NCBI RefSeq assembly: GCF_900113415.1
Contig: NZ_FOPH01000016.1
Span: forward strand, 1 to 64,000
Origin: Oribacterium sp. WCC10
GTDB taxonomy: Bacteria; Bacillota; Clostridia; Lachnospirales; Lachnospiraceae
Direction of reading: 5' to 3'
Length of the DNA: 64,000 nucleotides
The notes under the pieces were generated by a model that saw nothing but the letters and a program-made list of their open reading frames with translations, was not told where the DNA came from and made no database searches. Both the position numbers and the translations under genes were made by a program. This document shows positions 59,261 to 64,000 of the stretch, piece after piece (the stretch's first letter is position 1; every line of letters starts with the position of its first letter).

Positions 59261-60892
59261 TCAGGAAGCTCTTCTGTCTCTCTTCTTGAAGATTCTGTCA
59301 TTGGCACCGGGCTTACGCTCCTTTTTTCCAAATGACTTTTTACCGCCATCCTCTTTTACTCCTGCACGCTTACTTAACTTCTTCTCAAAGCTTTTTTCAG
59401 CGTCTGCCAGAATGTCTTCATTCTTCTTGTAAAACTTTTCAAATCCTGTCTTAACAGTCTTTGTAAAGCTCTTATTTTCTTTCTTAAAGTCCTTTTTCCT
59501 TGTATCTTTATCCTTTGATGCCTTTTTGCCGGTTGTCGTTGCTTTGATCTCAGCAACAGCCTCCTCAACCGAAAGTCCCTCAAGTCTTACCCTGCGTCTC
59601 TCAAGTCTCTGCTTACGCTCTTCGCGAGCCTGAGCCATACGCTCATCATGCCCGCCTCTGTGTCCGCGTGTTCTTCTCTCGCCATGTCTTCCTCCACGCT
59701 TCATGCCTGTTTCATCGCCTTCTGCATTAGCCTTTCCGAATCTTCTTCTGGCGCCCTTCTGAACGCGCTCGATTGGAATCGAAAGTTCTGTCTCAAGCTC
59801 CGGAATCTCTTTCTGCATCATCTTCTCTATATCATAAAGAAGACCCATCTCATCTCTGCTGCAAAGAGTGATGGCTTCACCGGTCTGTCCGGCTCTTCCC
59901 ACACGTCCGATACGGTGGATATATGACTCCGTCTCCTCCGGAAGATCATAGTTAAATACATGGCTGATCTTAGGAATGTCGATACCTCTTGATGCAACAT
60001 CTGTTGCGATAAGCACCTTTATATTTCCGGAACGAAAACGCTCAAGAGCATTCTGACGCTGGCCCTGAGTCTTGTTTCCATGGATTGCCATGGATATGAT
60101 GCCAAGCTTTCCAAGATCTCTCACAAGATGATCTGCTCCATGCTTGGTTCTGGTAAATACGATGGACTTCTTGACGTCCTCCTGCTTCAGAAAATCGCCG
60201 AGAACTGTTTTCTTGCTCTCCTTCTCCATAAAGCAGATCTTCTGATCAACAGTCTCTGCAGGACTTGTTGTAGGAGCGATCTTTATAGTCTCCGGATCAG
60301 TCAGAATATCTCTTGCCAATGCCTCTATCTCCTTTGGCATGGTGGCTGAAAACATTACAGTCTGTCTATCCTCAGGAACTTCACTTACAACCCGGCGGAT
60401 ATCATGTATGAATCCCATATCAAGCATTCTGTCCGCCTCGTCAAGGATAAGTATCTCTATATCCTTGAGGCTTACGACACCCTGATTCATATAGTCAATG
60501 AGACGTCCGGGAGTCGCCACAAGTATATCGCAGCCTCTTCCGTAAGCGCTGAGCTGTGGTCCCTGCTTGGCTCCGCCGTAGAAACATACTGTACGGAGTC
60601 GCATATAGCGGCTGTACTTCTTGAAATTGTCAAGTATCTGTATCGCAAGCTCTCTGGTCGGAGTAAGGATGATTGCACGAGGATTCTCGCGGGATTCATT
60701 CTCAAGCATGTTAAGTACAGGTAATGCAAATGCCGCCGTCTTTCCTGTTCCGGTCTGTGCACATGCGATGAGATCCTTTCCATCCATCATAAGTGGTATG
60801 GCCTGTTCCTGGATAGGAGACGGCTCCTTGTAACCAGCCTTTGTTATGGCGTCAACGATGCGCTTGTTCAGATTTAATTCATTAAATGTCAT
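59261..60892 (-). CDS. DEAD-box ATP-dependent RNA helicase with a basic C-terminal tail
   Basis: 543 residues. The full motif set is Q motif (FNELNLNKRIVDAITKAGYKEPSPIQEQAIP), AQTGTGKT (motif I), PTRELAIQ, GGAKQGPQ, TPGRLIDY, DEAD (LDEADRMLDMGF), SAT (MFSATMP), TDVASRGIDIP and HRIGRVGRAGQ. Residues 390-543 are Lys/Arg/Glu-rich and of low complexity, a tail that raises RNA affinity in CshA/RhlE-type cold-shock helicases. No RRM (DbpA) domain is seen. A separate transcription unit with its own terminator. Confidence 0.93.
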   Translation of the reverse strand: MTFNELNLNKRIVDAITKAGYKEPSPIQEQAIPLMMDGKDLIACAQTGTGKTAAFALPVLNMLENESRENPRAIILTPTRELAIQILDNFKKYSRYMRLRTVCFYGGAKQGPQLSAYGRGCDILVATPGRLIDYMNQGVVSLKDIEILILDEADRMLDMGFIHDIRRVVSEVPEDRQTVMFSATMPKEIEALARDILTDPETIKIAPTTSPAETVDQKICFMEKESKKTVLGDFLKQEDVKKSIVFTRTKHGADHLVRDLGKLGIISMAIHGNKTQGQRQNALERFRSGNIKVLIATDVASRGIDIPKISHVFNYDLPEETESYIHRIGRVGRAGQTGEAITLCSRDEMGLLYDIEKMMQKEIPELETELSIPIERVQKGARRRFGKANAEGDETGMKRGGRHGERRTRGHRGGHDERMAQAREERKQRLERRRVRLEGLSVEEAVAEIKATTTGKKASKDKDTRKKDFKKENKSFTKTVKTGFEKFYKKNEDILADAEKSFEKKLSKRAGVKEDGGKKSFGKKERKPGANDRIFKKRDRRAS

Positions 60893-60923
60893 TTATTTTT
60901 CCTTTTTATAGATATGTATATAA

Positions 60924-60983
60924 TGATGTAATGGTCAAAAGTATCAAAGAATGTGCATGTACGATGGTTTGATACTTTATGCG
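60924..60983 (+). repeat. Left-half copy of the MITE-like element with an internal dyad
   Basis: TGATGTAATGGTCAAAAGTA is the terminal repeat with two changes. It continues as AAAGTATCAAA ... TTTGATACTTT, an inner inverse pair. No right terminal repeat is present. It lies just upstream of the helicase gene. Confidence 0.6.
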
Positions 60984-60999
60984 TATTCATTTATACAAT

Positions 61000-61028
61000 A
61001 AAACTGACCGGGGCTTGCCCGATCAGTT
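61000..61028 (-). terminator. Hairpin with T-run between ABC operon and helicase
   Basis: AACTGACCGGGGC pairs with GCCCGATCAGTT; the minus strand ends CAGTTTTATTG. It may be a second terminator for the ABC operon. Confidence 0.65.
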
Positions 61029-61154
61029 GAGTAATTATTTCATCGATAAGACTCGTGGAAGTGTAACACAGTACCCTGAAAATAGCAATGTCTATTTCAA
61101 GTACAGAATAACGTAAAATAGCCGGATTTATATTTCTTTATGAAAATTTAACGG

Positions 61155-61187
61155 AAAAAGAGCCACACACCGCGAAGTGTGCAGCTC
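61155..61187 (-). terminator. Main terminator of the ABC transporter operon
   Basis: GAGCCACACAC with GTGTGCAGCTC (one mismatch pair) around CGCGAA; the minus strand ends GGCTCTTTTTCC. It is 145 bp after the ABC ATPase stop. The rest of 60893-61331 contains repeats but no gene. Confidence 0.85.
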
Positions 61188-61293
61188 TCTTCCAACGTCT
61201 GTAAGGAGATAATAAAAAAACAATGTATTATTGGCCTAGTATATGCATCGGCGTCTTTTGTATCTTAATAAGTATTTTTTGAAAAATATTTTA

Positions 61294-61329
61294 TGACGTG
61301 AGTGTCAAAAGCATTTGCCCCTTACATCA
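61294..61329. mobile_element. 36-bp minimal MITE: two terminal repeats back to back, with 5-bp target duplication
   Basis: TGACGTGAGTGTCAAAAGC runs straight into the inverse end TTTGCCCCTTACATCA, leaving almost no interior. TTTTA flanks both sides (61289-61293 and 61330-61334). The right-hand copy of TTTTA includes the stop codon of the ABC ATPase gene (61332-61334), so the element landed exactly at the gene's end. Confidence 0.75.
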
Positions 61330-61331
61330 TT

Positions 61332-62978
61332 TTATATCTCCAGTCTTCCGCTGCAGATTAGTTTTCCTGACTTTCTGTCAAACAGAAGGATATTGTTGCC
61401 GGTAATATTGATTTTCTCTTCCTGTCCTATCTGATAGATCATTCCGCCGAAAATAACTCCGGTAAGAAGGAATTCTCCGATCTTAAGCTTGAGAGTCGAC
61501 TCCATACCTGTAGGCATGGCACCGTATACTGTGGCATCGATACTACCGTTTTCTTCTATATCAATAGCCTCCGGTCTTATACCGATAACATAATCTTCAT
61601 CCGTAATTACCGGCTCATCCAGAAGACTCTCATCCACTTCGGTAACCTTCTGAATACGATACTTGAATACCTCGTCCTTATTGGACTTTTCTACTGCACC
61701 CTTCCTGCTTAGTCTCTCCTGTTCAAGTCTCTGCTTTTCCTGCTCGGAAGCATCTCTCTTTGCTCTCCAGTCCTTTATATCGAACTTCTCATCAGGAACA
61801 AAGCTTGCCTTGATTCCGCCAAGCATATCTATACTGAAGTTTCCGTCAGACTGCTGATTTCCCTTAACATCCACAAAGTTCATCGAAGGATTTCCTACGA
61901 AATCCGCAACAAACAGATTGGAAGGTCTGTTGTATACTTCAAGCGGCGCCGCATACTGCTGGAGAACACCATTGTTAACAAGACATATCTTGGTTGCCAG
62001 CGTCATAGCTTCCATCTGATCATGCGTTACATATACAAATGTGCTTCCGGTTTCTACATGGAGTCTCTGAAGCTCATATCTCATCTCAAGTCTCAGCTTT
62101 GCATCAAGATTGGACAGTGGTTCATCCATAAAGAGCACCTGTGGCTGTGGTGCAAGAGTTCTTGCTATGGCAACTCTCTGCTGCTGTCCTCCGGAAAGCT
62201 CTGCCGGATATCTGTCCATGAACATTCCTATCTTAACTATTCTTGAACAGGCTCTTACTCTGGAGTCGATTTCTTCCTTTGACAGTTTTCTCCTGGTCTC
62301 AATGACTCTTCCGTCCTTTGTCACTTCGCATTTATCATTTAGCGCCTTTCCTTCATTCGCATACCTGGTCTTTATATCCGAAAGCTTTTTCTCATAGTCC
62401 GAAAGCTTCGACTTGGCTGAAACATTTGGCTCCGCGGCCTCATGTATCTTTAGATCAAACAGTTCTTTAGCTGTGAATAAAGACAATGAAAACGCATCAA
62501 TAAGTTTGACATAAGCCTTCTTTTCATCAAGTTTTCCTGTTTTATCCAGACACTCAGTGATGGTTTCCTTAACCTTGTTTCCATTCTGAAGGGCTCTTAT
62601 CATGTCCACGGTCTGCTTCGCTTCCACATCGAGAACCGGCATTTCTTCATTAATATTCTTAAGTCCGAAGGAAATGTTTTCATAAACAGTCATGTTGGGC
62701 CACAATGCATAGTTCTGAAACAGGAATCCCACTTTACGCTTGTTTGGAGGAACATTGATACCTGCATCCGAATCAAATACCACTGTATCTCCGATTTTTA
62801 TTCTTCCCTCTGTAGGTGTTTCAAGTCCTGCTATCATTCTTAAGATGGTAGTTTTACCACATCCTGAAGGTCCAAGCAGTGTTATAAATGAATTGTTCGG
62901 GATATTCAGGCTTACATTATCGACGCCGAAAAACTTACCCCATCTTTTAGTCACATTCTCCAATATAATCTCAGGCAT
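61332..62978 (-). CDS. ABC transporter ATPase with a 120-residue insertion in the helical subdomain
   Basis: 548 residues, against about 350-370 for FbpC/PotA/UgpC-type ATPases. Walker A GPSGCGKT (36-43), Q-loop Gln88, signature LSGGQ (261-265), Walker B VLFMDEP (281-287), H-loop His319. The distance from Q-loop to signature is about 173 residues, against about 53 normally. The extra part (about 108-248) is charged and helical, and sits where the ATPase contacts the permease. A second insert (about 400-450, Lys/Glu/Arg-rich coiled-coil-like) splits the C-terminal TOBE region, which still ends with YVIGIRPEAIDIE. All catalytic motifs are intact, so it should be active. It is 2 bp from the permease gene. 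Confidence 0.9.
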   Translation of the reverse strand: MPEIILENVTKRWGKFFGVDNVSLNIPNNSFITLLGPSGCGKTTILRMIAGLETPTEGRIKIGDTVVFDSDAGINVPPNKRKVGFLFQNYALWPNMTVYENISFGLKNINEEMPVLDVEAKQTVDMIRALQNGNKVKETITECLDKTGKLDEKKAYVKLIDAFSLSLFTAKELFDLKIHEAAEPNVSAKSKLSDYEKKLSDIKTRYANEGKALNDKCEVTKDGRVIETRRKLSKEEIDSRVRACSRIVKIGMFMDRYPAELSGGQQQRVAIARTLAPQPQVLFMDEPLSNLDAKLRLEMRYELQRLHVETGSTFVYVTHDQMEAMTLATKICLVNNGVLQQYAAPLEVYNRPSNLFVADFVGNPSMNFVDVKGNQQSDGNFSIDMLGGIKASFVPDEKFDIKDWRAKRDASEQEKQRLEQERLSRKGAVEKSNKDEVFKYRIQKVTEVDESLLDEPVITDEDYVIGIRPEAIDIEENGSIDATVYGAMPTGMESTLKLKIGEFLLTGVIFGGMIYQIGQEEKINITGNNILLFDRKSGKLICSGRLEI

Positions 62979-62980
62979 GA

Positions 62981-64000
62981 TTACTTTCCTCCGATTCCAC
63001 TGTCAAGACTTGCTCCTGTCAGCTTATTTACCAATGTATTGAATACCAAAATCGTCACTATCAAAATCAGATTTATGGCACTTGAAAATGCATATAGTCC
63101 CATCTCATCAAAGTAGTCCAAAGTTGTTGAGAGAATAAATCCCTGTGTGCAGAGAAGCAGGAACAGTGACAACTCTCGGAGACATGTCATAAACGGAAGC
63201 ATATATCCGCTGATGATAGATGACTTCTGGATAGGAATGATGATTCTGGTCATTCTCTTTATCCATGGAGTATTCTGAATGATGGCTGCCTCTTCAAGCT
63301 CATTACTTATCTGAAGCATTGAGTTCAGCGAACTTCTTGAGGCAAAAGGTATGTACTTTACAACACCTGCGATGATCAGCAGCGTGTAAGTATTAAACAG
63401 ATTGATGTGTTCATTTGAGAAAAGAATGAAGAACGCCGCACCAACTGCAATTGATGGCATAAGGTAAGGCAGAAATGCTACATTGTTAACGTAGTTTGCC
63501 CACTTGTTTCTTCTCTTCTTTGCTACGGCATATCCAATGAGCGTTCCGATTGTGCCGGCGATGAGGGCACATACCACCGCGAGGAACAGGGTGCCAAAGA
63601 ACGCATGCCAGATAGTATTGTTATAGAGTATACCGGACTGTCCGTACATTCCGTTCTCTGTGATATTCTCATTTGTAACCCACCACTTTGTAGTCAGATG
63701 TGCGAGATTTCCTGTATACAGGAAGCTGTAGTCTCCCGGGTTCGGCAGGAATGTCTCCAGCGCAAAGAGGATGATAGGCCATATACTTGTGAAGAAAGTA
63801 ATGATGATAAATATTACTCCCACAACATATTTTCCCATCTTTCCGATACTTAACTTTGTGAGCTGTCCCGACTTTCCGGTTACCGTTGTATAGTTCTTAC
63901 GGCTCTTCAGGCTCATCTGGTTCATTCCCAGAATCAGCACACCGAATACCATCATTATGATGGCAAGGATACTTGCCTCACCGGTATACTTACTGTTAAG
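62981..64000 (-). CDS. ABC transporter permease, FbpB-like two-module type (5-prime end cut by window edge)
   Basis: The frame is open to the right edge, so the N-terminal part lies outside. The visible part has a hydrophobic end of the first module, then a full second permease module. The latter has helices at about GKYVVGVIFIIITFF, WHAFFGTLFLAVVCALIAGTIGTLIGY, and an EAA-type loop ELEEAAIIQNTPWIKRMTRIIIP. Fused two-module permeases of this type serve ferric-ion, thiamine or aminophosphonate importers, with a periplasmic-type binding protein. The substrate cannot be told. Its ATPase follows after 2 bp. Confidence 0.85.
   Translation of the reverse strand, partial: LNSKYTGEASILAIIMMVFGVLILGMNQMSLKSRKNYTTVTGKSGQLTKLSIGKMGKYVVGVIFIIITFFTSIWPIILFALETFLPNPGDYSFLYTGNLAHLTTKWWVTNENITENGMYGQSGILYNNTIWHAFFGTLFLAVVCALIAGTIGTLIGYAVAKKRRNKWANYVNNVAFLPYLMPSIAVGAAFFILFSNEHINLFNTYTLLIIAGVVKYIPFASRSSLNSMLQISNELEEAAIIQNTPWIKRMTRIIIPIQKSSIISGYMLPFMTCLRELSLFLLLCTQGFILSTTLDYFDEMGLYAFSSAINLILIVTILVFNTLVNKLTGASLDSGIGGK

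Overview
The window looks like chromosomal DNA of an anaerobic low- to mid-GC Gram-positive of the class Clostridia, most likely a gut-, rumen- or mouth-associated member of the Lachnospiraceae. The pointers are LPxTG pili with a class C sortase, many strong GGAGG ribosome sites, two glycyl-radical/formate fermentation modules, tripartite (TTT) and CUT1 sugar transporters, a DUF4867 protein, and intrinsic terminators behind most operons. Nearly every gene is on the minus strand, so operons read from high to low coordinates. The species cannot be named from the sequence alone.

Layout from left to right. 1-443 looks like the leader and strong promoter of an rRNA operon whose genes lie off the left edge. 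444-3455 has a secreted CAP-domain protein, a GAPDH with an unusual cofactor pocket and a basic tail, and a small NifX-like protein. 3910-13353 is a four-gene pilus operon (small pilin, 1721-residue adhesin, backbone pilin, sortase C). 13628-15397 is an ammonium channel fused to its own P-II regulator. 15728-27999 is the most notable locus: a sulfoquinovose operon of the transaldolase (sulfo-TAL) type, with transaldolase, sulfolactaldehyde reductase, DUF4867 protein, YihQ-type sulfoquinovosidase, TauE-type exporter, TctCBA importer, fucose-isomerase-like enzyme and a ROK regulator. 28360-34306 is a sucrose-type operon (ABC importer, LacI regulator, GH32 hydrolase) with twin LacI operators. 34788-39683 is a glycyl-radical diol dehydratase with its activase and an iron alcohol dehydrogenase. 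39961-45389 is a molybdenum formate dehydrogenase with a diaphorase-like partner and a divergent MobA. 45359-50811 holds a LuxR regulator, a DAACS symporter, a UPF0597/cysteine-desulfidase-like enzyme and a GntR regulator. 51188-54975 holds small or poorly known genes and one tRNA-Lys. 55324-58851 holds a possible structured RNA, a PucR-type regulator and a lipoprotein flavin reductase. 59261-64000 holds a DEAD-box helicase and part of an FbpB/FbpC-like ABC transporter.

How the parts may work together: the sulfo-TAL genes would release sulfoquinovose from its glycosides, isomerise it, split off 3-sulfolactaldehyde (SLA) while saving the other three carbons for glycolysis, reduce SLA to 2,3-dihydroxypropanesulfonate (DHPS) and export it. 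The diol-dehydratase cluster about 7 kb away has the architecture described for DHPS dehydratase (HpfG/HpfD), so part of the DHPS might instead serve as an internal electron sink. That link is inference; the same cluster could act on glycerol or propanediol.

The intergenic spaces carry at least two families of short inverted-repeat elements. One has about 20-bp terminal repeats and 5-7 bp direct repeats at three complete copies (18575, 34317, 61294), which is strong evidence for a mobile MITE family in this genome.
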